DNA of 64,000 nucleotides, taken from positions 1,805,876 to 1,869,875 of the forward strand of contig NW_017803887.1 of the NCBI RefSeq assembly GCF_001625305.1, read 5' to 3'. This document shows, piece by piece, positions 40,925-52,551 of this stretch. The DNA is from Branchiostoma belcheri (Eukaryota; Chordata; Leptocardii; Amphioxiformes; Branchiostomatidae). The translations under genes were made by a program, and so were the position numbers. Within the stretch, counting starts at the first letter, position 1, and the number at the start of each line of letters is the position of its first letter. The notes beneath the pieces were generated by a model, which ran no database searches, was not told the DNA's origin, and saw only the letters and a program-made list of their open reading frames with translations.

Positions 40925-43490
40925 GGACAGCATTAGGTGTCGAGATGTTTGTACTTGTATTATACCTTAAACTGTAAGTCATTTGTAATCTTTCTTCTCA
41001 AGGCAGCAGAAACATGTCGAAATAATAGATATTTACACATTATATTAAAGTTGCTGATAATTCCTTGGACGTGTACATTGTAAAGTGGTGCTGATACTGA
41101 TAAAGGATTGTAATTGTTAGATGTTTGCTTTAAGATTTTTCATCTTCATGTCAGTGTTTCAAGAAAGGGTTTGCCACTTCTTAAAGCAAACTGCATTACA
41201 AACTTAAGGTAGGGTCTGTAAATATGGATATTAAACACAAAGATGTCTTCGAGTGGCATGTAAGTATGGCTTACAGCACGTCCTTGTCCAAATGAAGCTG
41301 AACATGTGTATATTTCCCAACGGAGGTAGTGGATATCTTTTTTCAATGACGATGTCTCTACAATTTAGGTCAATATCATAGGTTGACATTATTTCATATG
41401 TTTATTTGTGAACACACACCATAAACAGATGGCTACCCAAATTATTCTATTGTAAAAGTCCAGAAATTTTGGAACCTCCAACACCTGTTTGAAGACTACA
41501 TGTTAATGTTTCGCTGAATAGAATTAAAAGTGTACAAGATAACTGGTAGTGTGAAGGTCCGATATGGTGTCCCCTCCTCTCTGCATAGCTAGCAAACTGC
41601 GATGTTACGTTCATGTACATGATGTTTCTTTGTTGTATTAGTTAAGTCTTTGTGAGCAAAGTTTACAATTTGTATAGTGTTAACTTACATCTCACAGAAG
41701 GGGGAATTTTGTAGAAAGGGGAAAACGTATCAGTGTGACCATGTAAAATATTGTGAAAACCGCCTGGCCCTGAGTATGATACAAAGAAGATGTATGTGAC
41801 TTCTGGTGGGCTTATTCCAAGAATGGTGCATTTTTGTTGTACAGGTGCAAGTACGATGGACCATGTATACCCCCCCCCCCAACTCATTGTATGGTCACCT
41901 TAAAGCTAGATTTTCTAGTATGCCCACACGAAGATTTTTGTACTACATTTAGTTTGTAGTCTCGTAGGCTCTTAAGTTGGACAGCCCTCAAAAATTGTTC
42001 CCTGTATCACATATTTGTCTACTAAATATTTGTACATCTAGGAAAATGATGCTGTGTGTGATTTTTGTGTTATTTTCATTTGAAGGATTATATTTAGCAT
42101 CTTGCCGTCCTTAACGCCCTATTCGGGGATTTCTCGTCCAAAAACTATCAATTGCCGATCACAGTAGGAAGAACACCTTGTAGTGTTAATTGAATGAATG
42201 AACCTTCATTGCATGTTCTTGCCCAGGTGAGCTAAATGCGTATGTGAACAAAAGAGGTCGATATAAAACATGGGAGTATTGAGCCGCTACATTCTAATGC
42301 TATTAAAAGTGCTAAAAGTATATATATCACAACAATACATGTTAATACATTCAAGCACATCAATCAACAAGCACATGGGTAGCACATATTTGTATAATAG
42401 TTACATTGACCAAAATACCGGTACAGGGGAGAGGATGTAGAAAGGAAACAAGCGTCCTTTTAAAACTACGAAATCGTAGCCTGGTAACCAAACTTCAGTT
42501 TTAGCACCCGAGTCTCTCTGACGTTAGTTATTTACGGGACGGACAAGTTACGAAACCAAGTCTTAAAGAATCCGTCAAACAGGCTTATCGAGTTAAAAGC
42601 CTTGTTTATGTGAAGTCACCCAAACCGCGATTCGGGTAACTCGCATTCCTCACATCTGGTCCATGTGCCACACATTCCTTTAAAACCGTGTCCGATCACA
42701 ATTCGCCTGAGCTACATTTATTGTTGTTTGATGAAAACACGCAAGGTAGCGTGTTATTAATGTCACAGGTCAACGACCTGCTTGCTGATGCCCCCCTCCC
42801 AGCGTATCTCGGCCGAATGCCGACGTGGTCCCGCCAGAGGCGGTGAAGCTCGCCCTAGAACGGACACATTATTTGACCATTACTGCTCTTTAAGTTGCTG
42901 CCACGTAAAAGTTGGTAGTGCATATAAATAAAGAAATATCACCCCGTAATCCACGACCAGGCGAAGTCACATTGAAATCACATTGCGTTCAGACGCAAAT
43001 CGCGATGCGGGAAACCGATTCGAAACCACCTCTAGAAGTAGTTTGGGATTGAGGAGTCTTTAACAATTTTGTCATGACGAAGTAATTACGAAATTCCACG
43101 AACTCATACCTTCACTAGATGATTTTATCTTTACCACTGATCAATTATAAATGCTTATCATTTATTATGCAAATAGGATTATCATTTAAGTTTGCATAAA
43201 TTATAACAGTTAATCATATGTGTCACCCAATGACAAAGAAAGCCATTGTAGGATTTCTTCAAATTATCAAAATGAGGGGCTGATTGGAATAATCATATTT
43301 AATAATTTGTATTACCACTTGCCCATCCACCTGCTAAATAGGACAATCCATATAAGCATTCTCGGGTTATCGTGTTTACAGAACATGTCTGCCGAAAATA
43401 TCACCTTCTTTGTAACAGGAAACATGCATTCTTGAGGTTACCGTAGTGCTTAACAATACGCCCCTAAAGGTCAACGTTCTGGTTTTAAGC
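40925..43490. other. WDR33 3' untranslated region and intergenic space
   Basis: Early part is probably WDR33 3' untranslated sequence. An isolated half of a TAGCC-type MITE lies at about 42478-42525 (TAGCCTGGTAACCAAAC). No gene supported. Confidence 0.5.
43076..43440 (+). mobile_element. Family A element, decayed
   Basis: Starts CTCATACCTTCACTAGATG, contains the TTATGCAAATAGGATTATC block, then CGTGTTTACAGAACATGTCTGC and a degenerate end. About 0.2 kb upstream of the TIR gene promoter. Confidence 0.5.
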
Positions 43491-43629
43491 ACCTAAGCCC
43501 CGGTGTGTGCATACCTGTTTACATGGGGAACAGCAATACGTGTACTTCAGAAGGGGCCATATGTAAATGAGGTGAATGTGTAAACTTCAGTTTACACAAG
43601 GTGTTGTTGCCAAGCCTCCAAGGTCAACC

Positions 43630-43694
43630 CTCAGTTACAGTCGCGTTGGTCGCCATTTTGTCTACAACAATCTTGTGATCAGACAGTGAAAAAG
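43630..43694 (+). promoter_or_regulatory. Promoter and non-coding first exon of ARM-TIR-SAM gene A
   Basis: TCGCGTTGGTCGCCATTTTG (with a YY1-like CGCCATTTTG) is shared with the upstream region of paralogue B. The exon has no ATG and ends at 43694 with donor GTAAGTGG. The next exon starts at 44372 after TACGTTGCAG in A and at 52471 in B. A further conserved donor-like GTAAATG at 44050 may mark another untranslated exon. Confidence 0.5.
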
Positions 43695-44452
43695 GTAAGT
43701 GGCCTTTGACGTTTTCTCCACAGTGTTACCGTCGAATCTCCGAAAGATACAGAAAATCGTTGATTGTCCGATGCTTTAGCACCTTTAGCAGTACAATCAA
43801 GAGAATTCGTGCTTTATTTGGCACCAATGCTTACATTATATGAGTCACCGTTACAGCAGGTGAACACGTTTACTTTCATTTCCCAAACTCAGATAGTTCT
43901 ATCTTTCTGGCAAGTGTTACTACCTCACATCCGAGAGTCTTTGGCCTTATGATACTGCCTAGAGTTCCCCTAGCTCATGACCGCACGCGAAAAAGTTGGA
44001 TTTGCCAATGGTATCAGTAAATACAAGGGAAGTATTGTAGAATGTCTCAGGTAAATGCCAGTGGGGTTGGGGTAATGTTTACTTTTTAAACAATACAGGC
44101 CTAACTTAATTAAAATGTAAGTTAAATTACCGCACTTGACATGACATTTACTGTTATGTACAGTCAACTACTGTGAACAAAGTTCTATAGTTCTATGTAC
44201 AGTCAGAAATAAGCTAGAGTGGTATGTTAGGTCAAGAACTGTCAGTCCCTCTACTCGGCACGTCACTCAAAAAGAGTCGACTACGAAGGCCTAGGTCACA
44301 TGTACGTTTCATACGAATTACACGATGAGTTTGCGCTACGCTTTAACCCTTGCCTACCCTGTACGTTGCAGGTTGTTTATCGAAAACTAGTCGTGAACAG
44401 TACCGATCGTGTTCTCCATATACCTTTCTATACGCTCTGTTCTCCACAAATC

Positions 44453-47400
44453 ATGGCTGAGGAGTCGTCGTCTATTAACTCCCCGCCGGATGAGTGTGAA
44501 TCCCCTGTACCATCATCATCATCATCATTATCATCAACGTCTGTATCTCTTGCCACTGTCGTTGAAGAAATGACCGAAGCTATCGAGACCATTAAGAACA
44601 CTACTGGAGATTTGTCAGCTGTGAGCGACAACACATTCATTCTGGTGACCAAGGTTTTTGATCCACACTTCACATACGAGACGAAATCTCAGAGGCTGTA
44701 CTTGAGCGACCATCTGGCAAATATCGGTGCCGCGGAAGTCTTCACCAGGAACATCGCGTGGCTGCGAGCATTGGAACATGGCGGGTTGTCTGAAGATGTC
44801 TGGCCATACATGGAGTATCTATACCTCTGTTGCCAGAACTACACGAACTTTAGCCAGAAATTTGCTGAAGAACTAGGGAAGGCCGAAATCATTCCTATCC
44901 TGGTAAAGGACCTTCAAAAATTAAAGGAGACGTGGAGAACTGATGAGGTCAGTGCAAAGAATTCCTAATGTCGGTTTACTACACTATCCACAAAATAGCA
45001 AAAAGGAGGCATATCAATAAACTCCAACTTCAACAGGATATGGTAAATATTGAAAAATTACACATCATTATTTCGATGAATGCTTTTCCTCTTTATGACG
45101 ACCAACATTACATTTCTCGACAAAAGAGCATCATAGGCAATACTTTGTTGGCAAAGGCAAAATGTCAATTTAAAAATTGACATTTTGCCTTTGCCTAGCA
45201 AAGTATTGCCTATGATGCTCAGTGTAGTCTAGTCTTGTTCACAACGTATAACTTGCCAAGCAAATGGCAATGTATAACGCAGAAAATTAGTATGAGATAT
45301 CAGTATGTGTATTATCATGTCGCCATGACTGTGTAGATTCCTAGAAATCTTTTTAATCACAATGTATATGATTGATGTCGATGTATGTAGATTCATACAT
45401 TTTATCTGCTGCCACGTGAAAACGAAAATGCTTGTGAAATTGGATGTATTCTACAGAGATGTAAGGACACAGTCTTCAATTCTCTGGGTACTTTGTACAA
45501 CATATCAAGGATGTCACCAAGCATCAGACCGCTCTTCAGAGAGAACAAGGCAATAGGAAGTCTGATTCCTTATCTGAAGGCGGACAACGAAACGTTTAAG
45601 ACCGTTGCTACCTTAACACTGGCGTATGTAATTGGTGAGTACTGGGTCAGAATGTTTTAACACGGCTTTCCTTCGAATTCAGACCAAGTTTTTTTACCTC
45701 CATGAAAAATGGAGGTATTGTTTTTGGTGTGTATGTGTGTGTGTGTGTGTGTGTGTGTCTGTGTGTTTGTTTTTGATATCACGGTTTTTGATATGCAGGT
45801 AAGTTAAGTGATGCTTGACATAATTATGCAAATTTTGAAGGAATTCGCACAATTTATGAGGAAATTCTATAAATTAGTTCCATTACATGACAGGACTATT
45901 AAATGTCATGCCCTGGAGGTAGAAAAGTTCCATGGTCATACTTAGGGTATTTGCAAGTTAAGTGAAGGTGAACATCATTAAACAAAAATTATTAAAATAT
46001 GGACCTAATTTGCATAATTTATAAGGAAATGCTAGAATGGCATTCTTTGTTAAAATAAGACTGTCTTTTACTATCATGAAAGTTCATATGTGTTGGTAGT
46101 TACATGTTTAAAGTTAAAACTTTTGGTCCAACAAAAAAAATCTCTCACCTAGAGCTTTCGACCAGTCACTCTGGTTTTCCTCAGTAGACTGAAGCACGTC
46201 GGCAGAACGTACTGCGCCTGCGCAAAACCCTGTATTTTCACGGTTTTTGGTCAACGATGCATCAGAATTTGCCTGTTGCAGAGGATATCTTTTCTGACAT
46301 AACATTTGGAAACTACAGACGAAATGTTTTCCTTATATGCGCGAATACGACCTTATATGAGACGTTCTGCCGAAGTGCTATGTACAATACATTACGGGTT
46401 TCGCGCAGGTGCAGTGCGTTCTGCCGACGTGCTGTAGACTGACCCAGTGAAGCTTGTCACGTGGCTTCTTTGAAGTGTGACGTTTACATCAGGGCCCATC
46501 ACCCTTCATTGAATCGCGACGGGGGCCGACATCGTATACTAGATACCTTTGACCCAGTGTTGACGTCACACTTCAAAGAAGCCATGTGACTAGCTTCACT
46601 GGGTCAGTCTACTGAGGAAGACCAGAGTGACTGGTCGAAAGCTCTAGGTGAGAGAATTTTAAACAAGACTGTCTTTTGGTTATCAACTGATATAATTCAT
46701 GGCAATGAGGTTCCTATTTGCATAGTGGGGTAATGATTAATAATTTGTCTGTCATAAGGATTAACATCATTTGGCGAAGGTATGAGATCGTGGAACTCTA
46801 GTTATCACGATGAATTCATCAAGCGTTGCTTTTTATTTCAGACGAGAAAAACCTGGGCATCGTGGCGGATCCTTCTGTCATCCGTTTCATCACTAATCTG
46901 TTTATTGTGACAGTAGATGATGAAACAAAGTTGTGGACAGTAGAGGGCACAAGCTTCAGCGCCACAGAGCTGGCCATGGGGATAGAGAGACTGGCAGTGA
47001 ATGATACTCCTGATGATAACAATAAGGTAACATTTTTAGAGGTTTCTAGTATCATCAGCTTGCAGGGTTTATGAATAGCAACTTTACATTGTCAAATCTT
47101 TACCATCATATTGATAAGAAAAATTGAAATTTACAAATTAAAACACGGAGCAATGCCCAACGTATTTGAACGGAATTTAATGTTTTTTTTGTTGTCAAGA
47201 CCTGAATACGGCCGCGGTATGTCCAATGTTTCGTAGAATGGAGGGCTTTGTTTGTCTGTTTATTAATCCCGGAAAGAAATTGCAGAAAGTGATATATTCG
47301 TCTTGAATAACCGTTGTGTTCTTCACGATCTTCACTAGCTAACACTGGTGGAAGAAGGTGTCCTCCCACCTCTGTTCAAACTGATGACTGAAGGAGACGA

Positions 47401-50144
47401 AGAGGAGCAGCTCCATGCAGTCCGGGCCATCTCACAACTCGCCTTCCATCCGAGAAACAGGGAGAAGATCCGATCGGTCATCCCGCAATTGCAGCAGTTC
47501 AAACAAAGCGAGAATACTGACATAGTAAATGCCGCCAACGGAGCTCTGTGGCAGTTACAGGATGCAGAATCCCGTCAACAGAAGGGTACGAGCAAATAAT
47601 TCTGTTTATTAAACCTGTCTAGTGTCTAGTTTGGCACTTTGACCATGGATTATCCTTAGTACCATACATACATACATGTTGAAAAATGGTATGTTAACGA
47701 CCTGATCAAACTTGTTTCACAACTTCACCACAGTTGTAGTGACCGATGACAGAAGAAAAGCCAGCCGTGTTCGGCATGTGATGCTCAGCTACCAATGGGA
47801 CAACCAGAAAACCGTCAAGAAGGTAGTTATAGTGATTACGCATTTGAGTTAATCATTTAGCGTCGCAGACATTTTAGTCTCACCAATGTTTATTATGTTT
47901 ACTTTATATGTAAACTTATGTATACTTTCAAAATGACATGAACCAAATTGAAATTACAATACAGATAAAAACCGCGCTCGAGGCAAAGGGTTACAAGGTT
48001 TGGATGGACATTGAGAAGATGGGCGGTTCCACTCTTGAGGCCATGGCGGGGGCGGTGGAGGAGGCAGCTGTGGTGCTCATCTGTATGTCCCGCAAGTACA
48101 AGGAGAGCGTCAACTGTAGAGGAGGTATGTGTACAATCTACATGAAGATCTATGAGGAGTAAGATTCTATCAAATTGGCCTGAAAATATGCAGTTGACTT
48201 GATACCCTTTGGCCTTGCTTTTGAATTGATTGAATTGATATTTTACTGCGTTTGGCTGATATCTTCCTGGGTTTCGTTATTGGTTTGCCTTTACTCCGTT
48301 TAATGTATGACCAATGTCGGACATGAATAGTTTGCCAATTGCTTGAGTATTGCAGAGGACCATTCTATAATTGTTGACATTTGTTGCCCTCCTGCTCTGA
48401 CAGAGTGTGAATATACCCGAGTAAGAGGAACTGACATCATCCCGCTGAAGATGGAGGACAGTTACAAACCTGACGGCTGGCTGGGGTTCCTGGTTGGCGC
48501 TCGTCTGTACTTCAACTTTGACTGTCAGGACAAATTTGAAGACGTGATGGCCCGGCTTATCAAAGAAATAGGTACATTTCTATATACGATCCTTTTTGTC
48601 ATGTTATCAGTTATAATAATATCGTAATCAGTGTAATAATCAGTAATCTTTTATTCCATATACATGTACATCCACTTAAATCTAGGAAAGGCATCTATGG
48701 GCCTTTCTTATGGCCTACCTCGGTAAAAATGCAAATATTTGACCTACACGCAGCCACTCTTTCTTTGGTCGAACCACTAATTGCCATGTTGTCATTGGTT
48801 GACTGATGAACAGTCAGGAAAGGTCCATTGTCCTCTCTATCCAATGGCCATGGTACTTTTCCAGTCTTCGGCAAGAGTTGATTGACTAACCTATGAAACT
48901 ATTCATTGAGTATGTAACTTTCGTATTAGGTGACAGAGGCAAAGAACATGCGCCCGAAGTTACAGAGACGGATGCGGTTATGGAGCTCAAGATGGCCGCG
49001 GTCACCTCCAAACCGCAGGGACAAAACCCTGACGAATGGGCGAGTGAGGACGTCAGGACATGGGCCCAGGAGAACCAGCTGGAAGGGTACAGCTCATTTC
49101 ATGTCATAACACAGCAGGAATGCATGTCGTTTGCTTAGTTCTGTGTACGTCTTGTAACTCATTCTCACTCAATCACGATGACGGGACTATAAAGCGAAGC
49201 CTTAAAGACAAAAAAATAGAGAGCTTGAAAAGTTACATATTTTGCCAAGGCTTTGTAGTACATATAGTTCATTGATGATTAGATAGTGCCAAATGGTACA
49301 AGCTTAAGGCCCTTATCCCTGTGTTTCTCTGTGTTTCAGAGATCTTACGAGATTAGAACCAGACGACTTACACTTTCTGCGCAAAGTGAAGAAGGAGGTA
49401 ACACGTTAATTTTAAACTAATGTATATAACCAGATATTTCTCGATGCAGTGCCCTATCTGTTTTATTCAGTACAGCCCCCTTGAATCATGCACGTATCAG
49501 CTAAAGACGTGCTTCTCTTACTTGAACTTACTTATATCATCATACATATCATTATACTTGGATACCATCTCTTGTAGCCTATTATGGCTCGCCCCCTTCT
49601 AGTATCATTGTGAAGTAGTACAACATTTACTATAAAGGCCCTCTGGTAGCATATAGACTAGTCTTTGAGCGACATACTCTGTCGCACCACTGGCAGGTAA
49701 ACTGGTCAAGAGTAGTCAGTGGTTACAGGAGGTTAACGGATACAGGCGCCACTGAATCTGCTTGGAGATTAGCCAACAGCTCCGTGTTCCAAATAGCCCA
49801 CTATCATGCGATCTAGCAGCCCAGCTGGTAACAGTACATATTACGTAGACTGTTCTGAGGGCGTGTTGGAAACTTGTATATCAGTATCAGGGGCACCTTC
49901 TGTTGCTTTATGCACCAAAAGATCCATTCCAACTACGACTATTAATAGCATGGCGTATGTACTTCTGTTCCAGGCTCCTGCCGAGTTCTACAAGTCGATC
50001 GCGGATGAGCTGGGACTGAAGACCATCTCCAGCAGGAGGAAGTTCTGTGACGCACTGGATAATCTGGAGCAGACTCAGCGGTCACAAGTGTTCAGACAAG
50101 ACAAATCCGTGGTTAAAGGATCATCCTCTTGTCAGTTAATCTAA
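44453..50144 (+). CDS. ARM-TIR-SAM protein, paralogue A, 635 aa, predicted NADase-type TIR
   Basis: Ten coding exons in phase: 44453-44947, 45457-45634, 46842-47026, 47339-47585, 47734-47822, 47965-48124, 48404-48571, 48930-49086, 49340-49397, 49974-50144. Domains: Ser-rich N-terminus (1-45), helical ARM-like repeats (about 60-365; clearest at VLPPLFKLMTEGDEEEQLHA), TIR (about 383-510: HVMLSYQWD, GYKVWMDIEKMGGSTLEAMA, VVLICMSRKYKES, NCR, IIPLKMEDSYKPDGWLGF), then a SAM-like domain (about 525-615: WASEDVRTWAQENQLE ... RRKFCDALDNLE). Glu423 in GGSTLEAM aligns, with no gap, to the SARM1 catalytic glutamate, so NAD+ cleavage is plausible but untested. No signal peptide or membrane segment, so cytosolic. 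SARM1 itself is ARM-SAM-SAM-TIR; here TIR precedes the single SAM. I infer innate immune or cell-death signalling. Confidence 0.88.
45126..45220. repeat. Near-perfect palindrome with 45-bp arms, present only in paralogue A
   Basis: GAGCATCATAGGCAATACTT runs into AATGTCAATTT and is mirrored back to AAGTATTGCCTATGATGCTC. Paralogue B has only the right arm at the corresponding place (53220-53275). In intron 1 of gene A. Confidence 0.85.
45697..46799 (-). mobile_element. Family A element, reversed, in intron 2 of gene A, carrying a nested insertion
   Basis: Begins with hairpin ACCTCCATGAAAAATGGAGGT and a TG microsatellite, ends with TTGGCGAAGGTATGAGATCG then TGGAACTCTAG, the reverse complement of the start of the 1-925 copy. 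Its two terminal words are of different subtypes (CTCCAT against CTTCGCC). Confidence 0.6.
46070..46664. mobile_element. Nested foldback insertion with 13-bp target duplication
   Basis: AAGACTGTCTTTT flanks it (46057-46069 and 46665-46677). Inside, TCTCTCACCTAGAGCTTTCG is mirrored at the right end, and CTTCACTGGGTCAGTCTACT-type arms repeat inward. The GGTCGAAAGCTCT word resembles Penelope-like element ends, and the long duplication fits retroelement insertion; family tentative. An almost identical copy sits in gene B. Confidence 0.6.
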
Positions 50145-51630
50145 TCATCTAAGTTATAACGCACATGCCAGGTTAGATGCAAATGAATTATATATTTTGT
50201 ATGAGTATTGTGATTCAATTTATTATGTAGATATTATCAACCTTAAACACACCAGAAAGTTTTGTCAAGTTATCTGATATTATTTGTTTGTTTACTTGTT
50301 TATTTGTTTATTTGAATTCACCACAAGTGTGGAATCAATTACAAGTGTGGAAGGGAGGACAAAACAGGTGCATTGACACCTTTACAAGTTGTCCTCCCCA
50401 ACGCTACAATATAAATACAGATTGCAATATTAAATACAAACCAGATTACAATTATATTGAACATTAATAACATGAAATACAAATACCTGCAATATCATAC
50501 ATTAAACATGAAATACTGTGTATTGTCATGAAATATCATACACTATATGCAAAAAAATGGCAATGATCAAAAACTAGTAATTATGTACTTATCTGTAAGC
50601 AGATGTCTTATATTATGCTTTGATTTATAAAACTGTACCTTTTGGCCTATCAGTGAATACCTTGGCATCCTAATTTTACAATCATGTCTCCGCAACCTGC
50701 TGGGAGACTAAATGTACCACTGATAAAAGTTGAAAGAAGTATACAAGACTGGTAGTTCTTCATACCAACAATGTATATATTAGATGTCTGTCTGCTACAG
50801 TTTATTTCTGAAGAATATTACAGAAATAGGAAAATTGGCGAAATATCTGAGTGTGAACATGTTAAAAATATGATGATAATCACCCTGCCCTACGTAAGTT
50901 ACAAGCAGTATATATATAACGTTATATGTACTATTAATGTATTTTTGTGTGCTATTTCCAACCATTCTGCACTTTTGTTATAATATTAAAGGTGCTAATA
51001 CTGTGTTGGGAAACGTTACACAACTTCGCACTCCATGGTCACCTAAAAAGAAGATTGTGTAATAATTGTATGCCTACAAAAATGAACAGTTTTGTACCAC
51101 AGACCTATACTCGTAGTTCACTGTCTCAGTTCTTGTCATTTGATTTTCTACCAGGTATTGAAACGTCTATAAAGATGATAATGTTGCGTGTTATTTAGAT
51201 AACTTTTCGAAGTAATTAGTTCAGGACACTTTCCTTTGCCTTTTGGAAAACGTCCTTTCAGAAAATTAAAATTCGTGGATGGCCAATCCCTAGTTTGTAC
51301 AGTGGCCAACGATATCTAATTATCTGTTTTTGTTGTCGTTGAAAGTGCTTGCATGCCAACAAAAGCTGTCAGGGACAATGTGGACCATACATGTTTTTAA
51401 TGTAGTTACCTTGACCAGAAAAACAACGCCTTTGTTATAACACCCAGCTTGGGTTGAGTTTTGCAACTTGAGCAGCTAGATCGATGTTGTTACGCTGAAC
51501 AACAGATTCCGAAACATGAGTGCATAGCGTCTTAAACAACTCTATCATGACGAATGAGGCAAAATTTATACGTGCTTGAAAAAAGGAGGTAGTCTAAATA
51601 ATATCCACCTCAAAAAGTTATTATGATGTT
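50145..51630. other. Intergenic space between the TIR paralogues
   Basis: AT-rich DNA with the 3' untranslated region of gene A and short TTTG and TTTA tracts near 50285. No gene or clear transposon seen. Confidence 0.5.
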
Positions 51631-51769
51631 CCTGACTTAAGCACCTACGCCCCGATCTGTGCATGAGCGCTTGAATTGGGAACAACAAATCAGACAGATC
51701 TGTGCTTGACTGCCATTTCAGTTTACACAAAGTGTTGTTGCTAGGCATTCACGGCCAACCTTCAGTAAC

Positions 51770-51832
51770 AGTCGCGTTGGTCGCCATTTTGTCCAGAACA
51801 ATCTTGTACCTCTTGTCGGACAGCAGTGAAAG
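51770..51832 (+). promoter_or_regulatory. Promoter and non-coding first exon of ARM-TIR-SAM gene B
   Basis: GTCGCGTTGGTCGCCATTTT matches paralogue A. The exon ends at 51832 with GTAAGTGG. Similarity to A starts near 51638 (GCACCTACGCCCCG against GCACCTAAGCCCCG at 43490), marking the left edge of the duplicated unit. Confidence 0.5.
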
Positions 51833-52551
51833 GTAAGTGGCTTTCCACAGTGTTACCGTCGTATCTCCGAAAGACATAGAAATTTGCTGATTGCCTGATG
51901 CCTTTCCACCTTTAGCAGTGTACAAACAAGAGAATTCGAGGTTTACTTGGCACTGGTGCTTACATTACATGAGTTACAGCAGGTCAACACGTTTACTTTC
52001 ACTTTCCCAAACTCTACAAGTTGTATCGTTCTGGCGAGTGTTACTACCTCACGACCGGTAGTCTTTGACCTTATGATACTGTCTAGAGTTCCTCTAGCTC
52101 ATGACCGCACGCGAAAAAGTTGGATTTGCCAATGGTATCAGTAAATACAAGGGAAGTATTGTAGAATGTCCCAGGTAAATGCCAGTGGGGTTGGGGTAAT
52201 GTTTACCTTGTAAACACTACCGGACTTAATCAATAACAATGGCAGTAAGTTGAATTACCGCATTTGACTAGATGTTTATTGTTATGTAAAGTCCACTACT
52301 GTGAACAAAGTTCTATGTACTGTCAGAAATAAGCCAGAGTGGTATGCCAAGTCAATCATTGTCAGTCCCACGGCACGTCACTCAACAAGAGTCGCTTTGT
52401 TGTATACGAAGTGCCCAATACGTTTGCGCTACGCTTTAACCCTAAGATATCCTGTACGTTAACGTTGCAGGTTGATTATCGAGAATTAGTCGTGAACAGT
52501 ACCGATCGTGTTCTCCATATATCTTTCTATACGCTCTGTTCTCCACAAATC

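Noticed and set aside
44300-44452. Longer N-terminus for TIR protein A starting at 44300 (and for B at 52339)
   Set aside because: Conserved acceptors at 44371 and 52470 lie between these ATGs and MAEESSS, and the two upstream peptides are not conserved as protein.
44453-50144. Calling the TIR genes SARM1
   Set aside because: Domain order is ARM-TIR-SAM with one SAM-like domain, whereas SARM1 has two SAM domains before a C-terminal TIR.
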